NCBI GenBank assembly: GCA_037953745.1 | Contig: JBAKBP010003194.1 | Span: 94,606 to 158,605 of the forward strand | DNA length: 64,000 nt | Reading direction: 5' to 3' | DNA from: Lithodes maja | Taxonomy: Eukaryota > Arthropoda > Malacostraca > Decapoda > Lithodidae | Shown: positions 10,100-21,577 of the stretch, in pieces | How the letters are laid out: every line of letters starts with the position of its first letter | Position numbering within the stretch: position 1 is the first letter of the stretch | Program-made: the position numbers and the translations under genes | The notes under the pieces: model-generated | The model's input: the letters and a program-made list of their open reading frames with translations, nothing else | Database searches by the model: none | Told to the model about the DNA's origin: nothing

Positions 10100-10569
10100 C
10101 CCTTAACTGGCGGCCCGCAACATAAGTCGAGTTAAATAAATTTGGACTATGTGGCGGCGCGCGACATAGGTCGTGTGGCAATTTCAGCACGTAATGTTGC
10201 TGAGAGAGAGAGACAAGTGGTGGCAGGAGAGTAGCGAGCGTATGACTGCTCCAGACCACCGCGGCGGGCCTACTGACACGAATTCCACCCTCCTCCACCC
10301 TCTCACACTCGCTACATACTGAAATGTATGGGGAAAGTACCGAATTACATGGTTTTTGCACTCGTGTTGCGCGGTTGTTGCAAGAAAACTAGCAGTCATA
10401 CAAGGATCGTTGTGGTGTCATTGGAAAGCTCTGTTTATGCCCTTTCAGGGATAGATGCTTGTTTTACGCTCTGGGTCTTATTTAGGCATGAAAATGATCA
10501 CGTAAACAGCCCTATTTTGGCTAAAAACACCCCGCTGGGCGGTACATATAAATAGACCGCCTAGCCCGC
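10100..10569. mobile_element. TTAA-flanked non-autonomous element, family R
   Basis: Flanked by TTAA at 10096-10099 and 10570-10573. Left end CCCTTAACTGGCGGCCCGC; the complement of the right end is CACCTTATTGGCGGGCTAGG, giving an imperfect inverted repeat centred on TGGCGG. No transposase ORF. Single copy in this window, so the boundaries are less certain than for X and Y. Confidence 0.55.
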
Positions 10570-10589
10570 CAATAAGGTGTTAAACCTAT

Positions 10590-10860
10590 GCATGTATACA
10601 TACATGCATAAAATGTTAAGACTGAGTGCTACACACATGCGTGCAGTTTCAGTCTCTTGTCCTAATGGCGGCGTTCCAGGCAACCCTGTTAAGGGCTGCT
10701 TCACTTGTCAAGATTTTGGATCTGAGATCGGCACGTATAGTCCGATCCCAGGTCTTCCTCGGTCCACCCCTTGGTGCAGCTCCCTCCACAATCACAGACC
10801 TGGATTTTTTCACCCAATTTTGTTCATCCATTCTCTCCACATGTCCATACCACTATACCC
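10590..10860 (-). pseudogene. LINE family Q, C-terminal fragment
   Basis: Minus strand reads MERMDEQNWVKKSRSVIVEG, GGPRKTWDRTIRADLRSKIL and LNRVAWNAAIRTRD, almost the same as 3370-3567. Its tail towards 10590 is again a degenerate TGTA/TGCA repeat. 5'-truncated. Confidence 0.85.
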
Positions 10861-10939
10861 ACATGTATCCACTATAATATTGGTGAGTTCTCAAACAGTA
10901 TTACAAATATTTTGTTTGCCCAGGGAGCTGATATATATG

Positions 10940-11065
10940 AAGGGTCATGCCTATGTGTGCTGTGTTGTCCCTGTTCGGGCTCTGTCTCAAGTCGGCCACC
11001 CCCAGCTATGGGGTATGTGCCTGTGTATATACTGTACATACATACATACATACATACATTTTTGT
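10940..11065 (+). repeat. Interspersed repeat W fragment with TACA-repeat tail
   Basis: GTGTGCTGTGTTGTCCCTGT, GGGCTCTGTCTCAAGTCGGC and an ACATACATACATACATAC tail at 11036-11058. Confidence 0.7.
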
Positions 11066-11191
11066 ACTGTACAATAGAATATCAACTTCAACAATACCGT
11101 ATTCTGATTAAAGTTATTAAAAAACTATTGAATCTGACTGTACAGTACCGTACTGTATAATATAAAGCAGAACAATGTTTTCCAAACTAAC

Positions 11192-14100
11192 CTGCAGGGG
11201 TAGTCTTGTCTTTCCGTCTCTTTGATCTCCTGTGAGTTATGTTGAAGATTGTGCCGAGATCTCCGATATCAATGTGGAGGGCGGTGGAAGGATACCGAGG
11301 CCTCATGCCATCAAACGGCATCGTCCTCGCAGCACACCCTGGCGGGATGGGCAGACGGGGACCAGGGGGTGGAAGGAGGGGCTCTGGGTTACTGCTAGCG
11401 TCTGACAAGGGTTTACCGAGGCTATCTTCTCTGGTATGTTCACTAGTAACATCTGAATCAGCAGGGCCCCTCAGTTGTTTGCTCAGACCCTTATCTTTGG
11501 TATTTTTACTGTTGACGTCAGAGTCAGCTGGGGACTTGAAGCGTTTCCCGAGATCCTCATCTTTGGTGGGTTTACCGTTGACATCATATTCATCAGTGAC
11601 CTTGTGTTTCCCCAGACCCTTCTCTACGGCTTTTTTCCTATTGGTATCAGGTTCATCTTCAGTGTCTTTATTGTTTTCAGATTCAGCTGTGATGTTCTTA
11701 GACCAGTATGAGCGTATAGTTTCGGAATCATGCTTGCTTATATTGCTCAGCTTGGCTTTTTCAGGTGGGGTCTGTTTGCTTCCCCAGGTGGTAAATGGTG
11801 TTTGAGGAGATTTGGTAGACTTATTTTCTACCTTGCTATGCTGATTCTCTGGTGATATTTCAGACAAAGGGGTTTGTACTATACTGTGCTTTTCCTTCTC
11901 CGACAACTCTTCTGGCTTATTTTCGAATGTGTTATGCTGTTTCTTCTGGGAGACTCTGGCGAACTTATTGTCTACCTTGCCATGCCAATTTTTCTTTGAG
12001 ATGGCAGCGATATTATCTTTAGCTTTATATTTCTGATTTTTCTTTGAGGTTTGATCAGCATTGCTTACTGTATCAAGCTCTCTATCACCGGTACTCAATG
12101 GTTCAGGTGTATCATGAATTTCAGCAACTACTGTCTGTTCTTTAAGCCTATCTCTCGAAGACGCGGTGTCAATCGAGTGAAAGTCGTTGCTTACCAAATT
12201 ATTCTTTATACTTCCTACTACACCTCTGCCTCCTCTTCTACTCTTGCCGTAACTTATATTTCTGACGGGAGCTTCATCAATTACAAAATCGTCCAGATCA
12301 TCATCTTCCTCTTGTGGTTTTGTATTTTGTAAAATTCTTGTTACAGTATCTTTTTTACTCCTGCCTTGACCTCTTCTTATCTTGGCACAACTAATATTTC
12401 TGACGGGAGCTTCCTCATTTAAAAAATTGACCACATTATCTTCCTGTGGTCTTGTATTTTGTAAATTTCTTGTTACAGCATAATTTTTACTCCTACCTTG
12501 ACCAACACTTTTCAGGGAAGTTTTGTTAATTACAGAATCACCCAATTTATCAACTTCCTCTGTATTTTGTGCAATATTTTCTGCAGCATTATTAACAAGG
12601 GTAACTTCCATATCATCATCATCATAAAGTGTAGACATTTCCAGCTGGCTTCTCTGTTGTGAGGTGTTAGCATCTCCAATAGGAACTTCAATAATCATAT
12701 CATCATCCGGCTTAGACATATTCAGGGGTTCTTTTCTTTGAGAGGAGTTGAACACGGCTTCAATGACAATCTCGTCAACATGTACATTCTGCTGTTGTTG
12801 TTGTTTCCCTCCTCGGCCCATGATGCCTCCTCGTTGTCTGCTACCGCGCCTGTTTCCACGTCCGGTCCCTCCTCGCGTAAGTGGGGATACTCGACTCTCT
12901 TGTACCTGTGTGAAATCTTGATATAACTGTGTCCTTGGAGGTCCTCTGCGACTCCTTGATCTTGTTTGCATGCGGGCTACCTTCGGCGTCACAGGTTTAA
13001 TGCTTTCCTCGTTTTCCTCACAAATTTCCTGCTGGTCCTCCGAGGCTTTTAGTTCGGTATTTTGCTTTGCTTCTTGTGTCGGTTCTGGATTTTTACTTAC
13101 TTTTTTATTTACTTCTTTGCTATGTGTTGTCTTCTGCCTTTCGTTTGGACTTGTACTTTCTTCCTTGTCCCGTTTCTCTTCATGATCTTTGCCTTTTAGG
13201 GCTTTCCTTTCTCTATCATTCTTTGCCTCTTGTTCTTTACTTTCAATTTCAGTTCTAATTCCATTTTTATCTAATATCTCATGCATACTTTTATTTACAC
13301 TTTGCTTATTTCCACCTTTTTCTTCAATTATGAGGCTTGAAGCTACATTTAGAGAATTGCTTAGGGGTTCCTGTTTCTTCGTCATGGTCTTCTTTGTGGC
13401 ATTTTCTTTTCTCTTCACTCCTAATTTCTTCCCACTGTCATTTTCACTACATTTACTTTCCTCTTCAGCATGCAAGTCATTTATAGAGCCATTATTTGGT
13501 TCATCTTCACCAGATAAGTTCCACTCCTTCTTATTAGAAATACGTGTAGTTTCCTTTGCAAGATTTGACAGTGGCTTTTCTATCATTCTGGCTGTTTCTA
13601 CGTTTACTATAGATTCTACTTCAAGCACTTTATTGTTTCTATTTAGCATTCTTTCTATAGCCTTTATTCTTAGCTTTATGTTTTCTTCATGTTGCATTAA
13701 GTTTTTATCAGATGGCTGCAGACCTGCTTTATGCAAGTTTTTCTTTTTGCAAGGTAGGGAAACTTTTGCATTTTTACCCAGAGACTTTCTTCTCATAGTT
13801 TGATTAGATATGGTTGTGGCATAGGTTGCTACCGATGACTTAGTTCCATGGATTTTAGAACTCTCATTGCTTAATAATTCATTCTCTGGTATTGGACTCT
13901 TTGTGTGATCACTGGTCTTCCCTGTAATTTGTCCTTGAGAGAGATGCTTAGATGAGTCTGTAGTTTCCTTATTTTTCTTTTTTATTTTATCTGACTTTAT
14001 TTTGTTATCATCACCGATTACTTGGCATTTCTTTTGTTTTCCCTTTGTATCTGTTTGCTTGGTACTTGATTTTTTCCTACAACTTTTAGCTGGTTCTAAA

Positions 14101-16399
14101 GATGCAAGATCTCCCTTCTTCTTAGTCAATCCTGTGGTTTTCTTTGCCTTTGCCTGATTATTTGTAGCTCTCTCAATAGCCCCCTCACTCTTGCTTACAC
14201 TATCGTTAACAGTTGTCTTAAGGTGTTGATCAATTTCATCTTCAGAACAAGTAGAGTCATGCAGGTGGAGGTATTTCTTTGATGGAACTCTCTTTTTCTT
14301 CACTATTTTGTTCTTTGCAGGCACTCGGAAGCTTGCCTCATTAGAAGTAGTAGCTTTACAAATCTGCGAGGCTTTGAAATCTTTTGATGGCTCTTGATCT
14401 GGACTTTTCTCTGGACCGGAAAAGAGTTTAACCATCTCTTGCTCAATGACTTCCCCCATTTCCTTCCTGGACATCTTAGGGGTCATGCTAGGTGTGGGTA
14501 TTCTGTTATTACAATTCTGTGCAGCTCCTGTTATATGATCCGGGGGAGTGCGGACTTTCTCGGTGCTCTTATTTGCACCCGAGGCAAAATCCCTCACAGT
14601 GTCGTCCAAGCCAAGCTCATTCCTCAGTGTGGTCTCCCACACCGGGTCTAACCGGATGGGAGAGCGGCTGTCTGAGTCTGTCATGGAGTGTTCTGAGGGC
14701 ATGTAGTAGGTGTTGACAGAACTGTTGGAGTACGGACCGTGGGGATACTCCTTTAACAGCGGGGACCGGTTACCTGGTGTCTTGGGAATGGTAGGAATGA
14801 TGGGGGTGTTCAGGTCGTTATTAAGAAGATGGTCGTCACCAGATTTGCGTGCGGTGGGAAAGAGAGGGGTGGGAGGCTCCAGACAAAGGGGCGTCATGGA
14901 TTGAAATACTGTGGCAGATGGCTTACAAGGGGTCTCCAAATCCCTCTTAGATTTTGCTACACTAAGATTTGACTTTTTACAGGAAAATTTGGCTGTTCCA
15001 CTAGGGACACAAAAAGGCTGACAATCATTTGTTTTCTCCTTGTTGGTTTTACTTTGTGTCATATCATGGGTACCTTGAGCCTGAAGTGTTGCACTTTTAC
15101 AATTGTCATGTTTATCATCAGACAATTGAAAGAGTACAACACTCTCAATATCACCATGATCACTACAAGAACCAAGACTGTTATCATCTTCAAACCGTAG
15201 CACTAAACTTGCTTCTTCTTCAAGCTCCTCTTTGTCTCCACAATTTAAAACTGTAATAGGATTACCTTTCAAATTGCTATTAATTTTTTTAGTACCAGCA
15301 CTTGCAAAAGTTTCTTTAGGTCCATTTCCTGGAAGGCTCTTACATGGAATTTGAGCATTATCCAAGGTTTCATTTTCCTCTAGTATCTTCCTTAAAGCTT
15401 TCTTTGGAGATTTTGACAGCTTTTTGGTAGAATATAGTAACCTTTTGGTAAGCTTTCCTGGAGCTTTTTTGTTCATATTTGGAGAGAACTTTAAAGAAGT
15501 GACAGCTCTTCTCTTGGGTGTCTTGGCAGCAGCCCGTCTCTTCTGTGGTGTACCAAAATCCAGAGCTCTGATGTGACTGTTCTTATGACTGGGAGTGCTC
15601 TGACTGCCTCTCTTACTAACAACACCAACACTGGGGCTCTCATCATCAGGGAACAGTCTCTTCAGTGCCAGGGCCTTCTTAGAGGGGGAGATGCTCTGGG
15701 ACAGGTGTAGTAGAGCCTTCAACTGGGGTGACCTGCCATTGTTGTATATGCTAACAATCTTCGGAGAGGGCTTGGATTTGGTCAAAGATTTGTTATTACT
15801 GTTACCTGACGTTTTACCGGCAAGTGGATTTTTTTGTCCTTTCTTTGCTGAATTTTCCTTACTATTTTCAGAAGTTAGCATCCCACTTTCAATTACTTCT
15901 GCATTTGGTACGTCGATAACTACCCCATTATCTTCTCCTAACACACTGGTACTATTTCCAGCAACATTATCGTTGGAAAGAGACTCATTGAGATTAGGGA
16001 AAAAACCATTGTCACATAAATACTCCTCCAGTGCGAGTCCGGCTTCATCCTTTCCTGGGGAGCATGACTTAAGCGCGATGGAGAGAGCAGCCGCCACAAT
16101 GTTTTGACTCATTCTCTTGGCTCGCTTTTTGGGCTTTCCGGCTCCTCGTTTTTTAGCTTCTGATACATTAATAACTCTGCCTTTTTTCCTTTCGTTCGTT
16201 GCCTGCTTCTCATTCTCTTTCTGCGTCTGTTTCTGTGTTAGGCTCAGCTTACGTTTGGATGGTGCCCTTTTCTTCTTTGGTTGTGGTGCCGCCAGTGTGG
16301 AGCTAGAGGGAAGAGCTGGGAAGGAGAAGGTTATATCGTTGGGGAGAGAATAGGTGGTGTTGGGTTGAAGGGTGCTCAGCGGCTCAACAACACCAGTAT
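11192..16399 (-). CDS. NPAT: NPAT-like exon 7, 5.2-kb exon
   Basis: Acceptor TTCCGTTTCAG|ATACTG, donor CCTGCAG|GTTAGT; 5,208 bp in one open frame of about 1,735 codons. It starts DTGVVEPLSTLQPNTTYSLP. Basic clusters (PKKKRAPSKRKLSL, GKPKKRAKRMS, TPQKRRAAAKTPKRR) suggest nuclear location. Proline-directed sites are common (LEPPTPLFPTARKS, IPTIPKTPGNRSP, PTPSMTPKMS). Two 40-residue segments containing EEAPVRNIS and DEAPVRNIS with RRG or GRSKK are internal duplicates. Near the end, repeats of about 22 residues carry KGLGK and DEDLGK. It ends LPPPGPRLPIPPGCAARTMP then DIGDLGTIFNITHRRSKRRK. It is highly charged and Ser/Lys/Glu-rich, hence probably disordered. No enzymatic domain seen. Confidence 0.72.
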
Positions 16400-16948
16400 C
16401 TGAAACGGAAAACGTACATAAGTAAAGGCACATTTACACAAGGGTTTCTTTCAAGCAACCTTTGATATGTAACATTATTCTGGTAACAATGTGACACTGT
16501 TTTACACTGGTATTGAAAACTAAACTGAAGGTAGATCATTAGAGGGGATAGAATGTTTATATTTTTAGGAGGATAATATTTTATTGCCAGATCAGAACTC
16601 CAGAATAAAGAGCTTGTTTAAAACCTCTTAAACTCCTTTATCAATGGAGAAAAAAAAAAACCCACATGATGGAAAATTATTATATTACGACACAACACTT
16701 CCAACTCTCTCTGGAGTCTTCTTCAGGTGAAGAAGCGATCTCCATACAGTCAAAATTGTTGTGCCATTACAATAAAACATATTTCAATCATAAAGTTATA
16801 ATATCTTCATTCAAGCATTCATGGCAATGTGAATTTATCATCCTTTATTTATGTTACTTATCACATACACTCCTTGTGGTAGATCATGGTACAGTACATA
16901 CATACAGTACATGTTTAAAGACCGCTTCATCCACAGAGAGAGTGGTTA
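16400..16948. other. Intronic stretch without recognised features
   Basis: AT-rich intron upstream of exon 7. No element ends or ORFs can be supported. Confidence 0.45.
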
Positions 16949-17480
16949 TAGTCTCACGTCATAAATGGTGGCATTCCAGGCGACCCTGTCAAACAACCAC
17001 GAAGGGCGGTGCACTCCTCGGTGCCACTAGCAGTGGCGAACTCAACATAGGTGAACATAGGTAGGAGGTGGGCTGCCTCTGTTGTCAAGTTCTTTATTTT
17101 GAGATTGGACCGGAGTACCTGATTCCACATCTTTCTAGGTCTACTCCTACGCGCAGCTCCCCCCACGTTCACAGTCCGGCATTTCTTTACCCAGTTCTGA
17201 TGATCCATTCTCTCCACGTGTCCAAACCAACCAAGTCGGCTAATGCGCTTAACTCCACTGATACTCCCGGTGCCCAGACACCTTCATAAGTCCTCGCTTG
17301 ATACCCTGTCCCTGAGGTTAACCTCACATATCCATCTCAAGATTCTCTTCTCATTCCGTTCCATTCTATTGACATCCTCCACTTTAACCGGCCACGTCTC
17401 CGAGGCATAAGTCATCGCACTCCTAACACACAAGGTATACACCTTCCCTTTAAGATGAAGTCAGTAATGTTGGGATCACC
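16949..17480 (-). pseudogene. LINE family Q, decayed C-terminal fragment
   Basis: Minus strand reads MERMDHQNWVKKCRTVNVGG then RPRKMWNQVLRSNLKIKNLT, homologous to 3370-3560 but more diverged, with the frame broken by indels. Further upstream sequence at 17330-17480 continues the homology (complement of CTCACATATCCATCTCAAGA). An inserted 30-60 bp stretch around 16990-17060 interrupts it. Confidence 0.7.
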
Positions 17481-17607
17481 ACACCATCATGCAGTGACTT
17501 CTTTACTTCCACGTTCACATCCCTATTCCTAGTCACTACTTTCAGTGTGCCTACAAACCTCCTCCCAAATTGCACTTCTCTTGCACTCTAATTTTTCATC
17601 TTTATCG

Positions 17608-17760
17608 GTACCTACCAGTTCCTGTTTACTCTCTCAATCACTCTCCTAACCCTTTTCCTCACCTACCAGTTCCTTTGTTTACTCTCTCAATTACTCTCCT
17701 ATCCCTTTTCCTTACCTACCAGTCCCTTTGTTTACTCTCTCAATCACTCTCCTGCAGTAC
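17608..17760. repeat. Tandem repeat, about 56-bp unit, three copies
   Basis: Units of TACCAGTTCCTTTGTTTACT followed by CTCTCAATCACTCTCCTAAC and CCTTTTCCTCACC repeat three times. Intronic. Confidence 0.8.
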
Positions 17761-17804
17761 ATCTTTGCTACTTTCCTACCAAATGTATGGTTACCACACA
17801 ACAG

Positions 17805-18026
17805 TAAAGCCGGTATCACACGAGTGCTTTTTCACTCAACATTTATCCTCAACACTGGTCTGGCAGCTTATGAGGTCAACATTTAGAATATTTCGGTCAC
17901 CTAAGTTCATCTAGCAACAGGCTAGTTTCCGTTACCGGTGCAAAATACTGTACTCCAGAAATGTTGCCAGAAAAATTTTGATCATCGAATGTTGACTATA
18001 AATGCTCTCGTGTGATACCGGCTTTA
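17805..18026. mobile_element. MITE family M, complete copy M1
   Basis: 222 bp with perfect 20-bp terminal inverted repeats TAAAGCCGGTATCACACGAG, including a TA that may be the target duplication. Same family as M2 (24910-26437). It ends 20 bp from the splice donor of the 63-bp exon 6. No coding capacity. Confidence 0.85.
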
Positions 18027-18047
18027 GTAAATCAGCAGCTGCCTCAC

Positions 18048-18110
18048 CTGAATTTTCTAAGTATATGACGTTGGAGATGTTGCTTTTTGGAGCTATGAGA
18101 ACTCTTCTAT
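18048..18110 (-). CDS. NPAT: NPAT-like exon 6, 63-bp microexon
   Basis: A 63-bp exon with acceptor TTTTATTTTACAG|ATAGAAG and donor AAATTCAG|GTGAGG. It completes an Asp codon and encodes DRRVLIAPKSNISNVIYLEN. Its phases (two bases in, one base out) match exon 5 and exon 7. The hydrophobic, non-repetitive composition differs from the flanking exons and suggests a conserved interaction motif. A full-length MITE starts about 20 bp after the donor. Confidence 0.65.
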
Positions 18111-18236
18111 CTGTAAAATAAAAAATATGCTTCATTACTACAAAACAAATTAAAAAGATTGTACAAGATCCACTAGGAACATGGTAGGTAGTATAAACAT
18201 TCAAACAATATTTCATAGTACTGTACTGTACTATAC

Positions 18237-18335
18237 TTATAATGTAAAACTTGCAAAGTAAACAAACCAAAACTTGGACGAACACAGTAAAAAGACAAAA
18301 TAACTTATCAAAATCGCTATGTGGAAATAACACTT
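18237..18335 (+). repeat. Interspersed repeat V, copy 4
   Basis: Full-length: TATAATGTAAAACTTGCAAA to AAATCGCTATGTGGAAATAA. Confidence 0.8.
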
Positions 18336-18356
18336 AAACAAAATAATAATTTATAA

Positions 18357-18460
18357 ATTAAAATGTAAAACTTGCAAACTAAACAAACCAAAATTGGGAC
18401 AAGGACAATATAAAGTCAAATTAAATTATCAAAATCGCTATGTGGAAACAACGCTTACTA
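18357..18460 (+). repeat. Interspersed repeat V, copy 5
   Basis: Direct-repeat copy 20 bp after copy 4, slightly diverged (ACCAAAATTGGGACAAGGAC). Confidence 0.8.
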
Positions 18461-18477
18461 AAATGAAAACTACTAAA

Positions 18478-18590
18478 TAAAAGAACACAATCCACCACAT
18501 AGGGTGTACATTACTACATGAGCAAGTTAATCTGTTTCCCAAGCAAACTAATCGCACATATAACAACGCACTATCGTCACGTTAAAGGAA
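18478..18590 (+). repeat. Interspersed repeat T, copy 1
   Basis: ACACAATCCACCACATAGGG then TGTACATTACTACATGAGCA; repeated at 18845 and 37905, at 37905 again directly after a V repeat. T may be part of a larger V-containing element. Confidence 0.75.
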
Positions 18591-18844
18591 GTAGTCAAGT
18601 TTGGGAAGTCCGGGACGTTCTGGCAAATTTTACTAAACTCTGCATGAATAAAGAAACTAAATGTTAAATGTCAAAATATTATTTAAAATCAAATTTGCAA
18701 CATGACAAGACATTAACAATAGTACAAAATACAAATATTGATAAGATATCTATACTATTACAAAATAATATATAAAATACAGTACAGCACTCACTAACGA
18801 TAGTGCTATCGGGTAGGTACCTGTAAGCATAGCATGCCTCAAGT

Positions 18845-18960
18845 GAACACAATCCACCACATAGGGTGTACATTACTACATAAGCAAGTTAATATGTTTC
18901 CCAAGCAAACTAATCGCACATACAACAATGCACCATCGTCACGTTCAAGGAATTAGAATA
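18845..18960 (+). repeat. Interspersed repeat T, copy 2
   Basis: Same sequence as 18478-18590 with scattered changes; a V copy in inverted orientation follows at 19018. Confidence 0.75.
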
Positions 18961-19017
18961 TCAAGCTACTGTATACTGTTGTCCTGATCTAACCAAACAA
19001 ATACTCGTAAAAATTTG

Positions 19018-19118
19018 AAAGCGTTGTTTCCACATAGCGATTTTGATAAGTTCTTTTGTCTTTTTACTGTGTTCGTCTAAATTTTGGTTTGTTAATTTTG
19101 CAAGTTTTACATTATAAT
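19018..19118 (-). repeat. Interspersed repeat V, copy 6
   Basis: Reverse-oriented full-length copy: CCACATAGCGATTTTGATAA to TGCAAGTTTTACATTATAAT. Confidence 0.8.
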
Positions 19119-19642
19119 TTTAACCCATAAAGTACGATGCGCCTCTATTGATGTTTTTCTACGCCTAATTCTTAAAAATTTATGGACTATCAGTACATAC
19201 TAGGCCGTGGTGGAGAGATCATCGGCTGGACTAGCACATTTTGGCCCGCGTCAGGAAGCTGCATGATCATGAATGTTGCTTTTTGCACTGTAGGATAAAA
19301 TTATGCAGGGTGGTAAAATGGGACTATTTTATTATATACGCAGTGTCAGCAACTCGGAGAACATTAAGGCCCACTTATATGGCAATAGTTTCAGCTGATT
19401 GACTTGTGGGACCGTGAATATTAAAACCTTTGTTAAGAAATTTTTTACGGCCCACCTATATGGCAATAGTTCCTGCTGATTGACTTGTGCAACCATGAAT
19501 ATTAAAATCTTTGTTAAGAAAAATGTATTACTACAAGATAAGACATTGGAAACGGTCGCAAGAGGCAATCAGCTGGAGTTATTGACATTTAGGCAGACCA
19601 ATATATTCTCAAGAGTTGCTGAAACCGAGTATACATACAGGT
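19119..19642. other. Intronic stretch with one short internal repeat
   Basis: A motif ATATGGCAATAGTT-CTGATTGACTTGTG occurs twice (19376 and 19456) within about 80 bp. Otherwise no recognised feature. Confidence 0.5.
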
Positions 19643-19646
19643 TTAA

Positions 19647-20135
19647 CCCTCGTGGCCCGGGCTGGTCCTCCAAAGGACAGTGTGGGATACCCGGGCGATT
19701 TGGCCGAAAAACGTCTAGGCCTAGGCTACCGTATTAACGTATTTTAGTTTATTTTAACTGCTAGAAATTTCCCACGCATCTATAAACGTAGTGTGGTTTC
19801 CAATCTGTAGACTGGCGTTGAGTAGAGCTCTCTAAGTCAACTGGTTCAGTTGTGATGGCGATTTCCGTGGAGCAAATTTTTCCGCGATGTTGACAATATC
19901 GGAGCTTTTCAGACATTAATTTCGTCTTACGTCACAACAATAACATTGATCCGACGTCTCCTTCTTGTTTTCGGAGGTGCGGTGATGCAACGATCGGCTT
20001 TGTTTACATGCGTCGGACGCACAGCGTTCAGACCAAGCTGAATATGCTTTCAAGCTTACTGCCTATTAAACGGACACCCGGGCTGCTGCCCATCTGCCGC
20101 GGTTGCCTTTTAATAGAACACCCGGGCTGGAAGGG
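19647..20135 (+). mobile_element. piggyBac-like MITE, family X, copy X2
   Basis: Flanked by TTAA (19643-19646) and TTAG (20136-20139). Ends CCCTCGTGGCCCGGGCTGG and, complemented, CCCTTCCAGCCCGGGTGTT. The left 200 bp (GGGCGATTTGGCCGAAAAAC, GACTGGCGTTGAGTAGAGC) match the piggyBac end at 62319; the right part matches X3 (62152) in reverse. About 489 bp, no ORF. Confidence 0.85.
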
Positions 20136-20142
20136 TTAGAAA

Positions 20143-20290
20143 CCGCAACCGTCCACAGTGAATATGGCTTCTATGGTACAATCACAGTACTACACACAGT
20201 GCACAGCAATCATAACACGATGGCTACAGTCTTTACTGCAGCACAATACAACAAAGTCTTGCCACAACAATGCCCCATCATGGCATGAAT
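20143..20290 (+). repeat. Interspersed repeat U, copy 1
   Basis: CCACAGTGAATATGGCTTCT to AACAATGCCCCATCATGGCA; second copy at 38340-38488. Confidence 0.8.
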
Positions 20291-20492
20291 ATGAGGAGGG
20301 ATACAGGAAGATTAAAATGGAGTTGAATTGTTTAGGCAATTTTTTTCAATTATAGTGACTTAAGAACGTAAAAGATTTTGTTTAACTTTGCATACAGAGT
20401 AACAATGACTAAAAAGAACAGACTAGGTTTTAAGACATAGTTTTGAATAACCTCTCATTTGATACTTTGAAATAATGTACACTTAAAATTAA

Positions 20493-20696
20493 CCCCTACT
20501 GTACCGGTGATGTCCATTTATTATATTCTAGCTATAATTAGACAATTTTGTGCAGTTAAAGAAGGATCTGTTGTAGTCAAAGTGGTAAATTGAGATAGTC
20601 TGAAGCCTGTTATTTGCTGGAGGCTCGTTTTAAACTGAACAAAATAGTCTAATAGTAGCCAGAATAGTTAAAAGGACAGCACCGGTACCGAGGGGG
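20493..20696. mobile_element. TTAA-flanked MITE, family S, copy S2
   Basis: TTAA at 20489-20492. Left end CCCCTACTGTACCGGTGATG and complemented right end CCCCCCTCGGTACCGGTGCT. The right target site is degenerate (GTAA). The body matches S1 (GACAATTTTGTGCAGTTAAA, GAAGGATCTGTTGTAGTC). Confidence 0.75.
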
Positions 20697-21205
20697 GTAA
20701 TAATTCATCGACAACCTTTCCTATCACCTGTGTAATTAGAAGTTACTATCGCTTCTCTTTGATAGTCTGAATGTAATGTGTGCCTCTAGAGACCTTGCAG
20801 AGGCAGGATGTTGCTCTAGCTTTCCAGTTCTAATAATTGGACTAGATACAGTAGAACCCCTCCCATCCAGTGCTCTCAGATCCAGAAACCCAAGAGATCT
20901 GGAAGCCCAAGAGATCCAGACTCATGTTTCAGCCAACCAAACTTGTCTGGATGGCTTGGGAAAAATAAAAGTCAATCCGGAAACGAATGAGAATACTGCA
21001 CGTATTGTTTTCATCCAGCGTTAGATATCCAGACTTGTATGTCAGCCATCCGGATTTTGTCTGGATAGCTGAAACCTAAGTCTGGTTGCTTAAGCTAGAT
21101 ATCCGGACATATGTTTCAGCCATCCGGATTTGTCTGGATGGCTGAATAAATATCCGGACTTTCGGCAGATCCGGACTATTGGCAGATTCAGACAGGGTTC
21201 GGGAT

Positions 21206-21450
21206 GGATGTAGAGTTCGGGCGTACGGTCGTCATTGTTTACATAGGGCGATTGCCGCGGTCGCACTTACGTTCCCGTTTATTTCGACGCTATATTTTCT
21301 GCTATTTGTCCCCTGTCATTACTACATGAATACTAGGTTACGTTAGGTTAGGTTAGGTTAGGTTAAAATAGACGGGAACATGGTGGGAAAGGTCCGACGC
21401 CACTACGCTTAATGTAAACAAAGATGGCGGTACGCCCGCTCACTACATCC
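21206..21450. mobile_element. Nested MITE carrying a TTAGG-like array
   Basis: Inverted ends GGATGTAG-G-CGGGCGTAC...TTGTTTACAT (left) and the complement of ATGTAAACAAAGATGGCGGT ACGCCCG-CTACATCC (right), about 45 bp with few mismatches. Between them an inner pair CGTTCCCGTTTATTT / AAAATAGACGGGAACA and five TTAGG-like units at 21336-21364. Confidence 0.7.
21336..21364. repeat. Short (TTAGG)n-type array
   Basis: Five GGTTA units in a row; TTAGG is the telomeric repeat of many arthropods. Here it is internal to a MITE. Confidence 0.85.
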
Positions 21451-21502
21451 TACCCCAGGGTTCTCCCCCAATTAGTCTGAATGGGCGAGGTTTTACTGTA
21501 AT

Positions 21503-21577
21503 AGTTCATCAGGCGCCTGGTCCGGGAAGCTGATCTATGTTGTGAAGGGTCATGTCTGAAAGTAAAGTGGGTGGGCA
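21503..21577 (+). repeat. Interspersed repeat W, 5' fragment
   Basis: TAGTTCATCAGGCGCCTGGT and TATGTTGTGAAGGGTCATGT match the start of W at 39180 and 6680. Confidence 0.7.

Larger units (their letters stand above)
20849..21498. mobile_element. Tigger/pogo-like non-autonomous element
   Basis: 650 bp, flanked by TA (20847-20848 and 21499-21500). The left end is CAGTAGAACCCCTCCCATCC and the complemented right end CAGTAAAACCTCGCCCATTC, typical of pogo/Tigger termini. Internal sequence is a short degenerate repeat of TCCGGA-TGGCTGA type. A second MITE is nested at 21206-21450. No transposase ORF. Confidence 0.8.

Noticed and set aside
21336..21364. TTAGG-like repeats as a chromosome end or telomere
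   Set aside because: Only five units, enclosed by inverted ends of a MITE and flanked by ordinary intron sequence.
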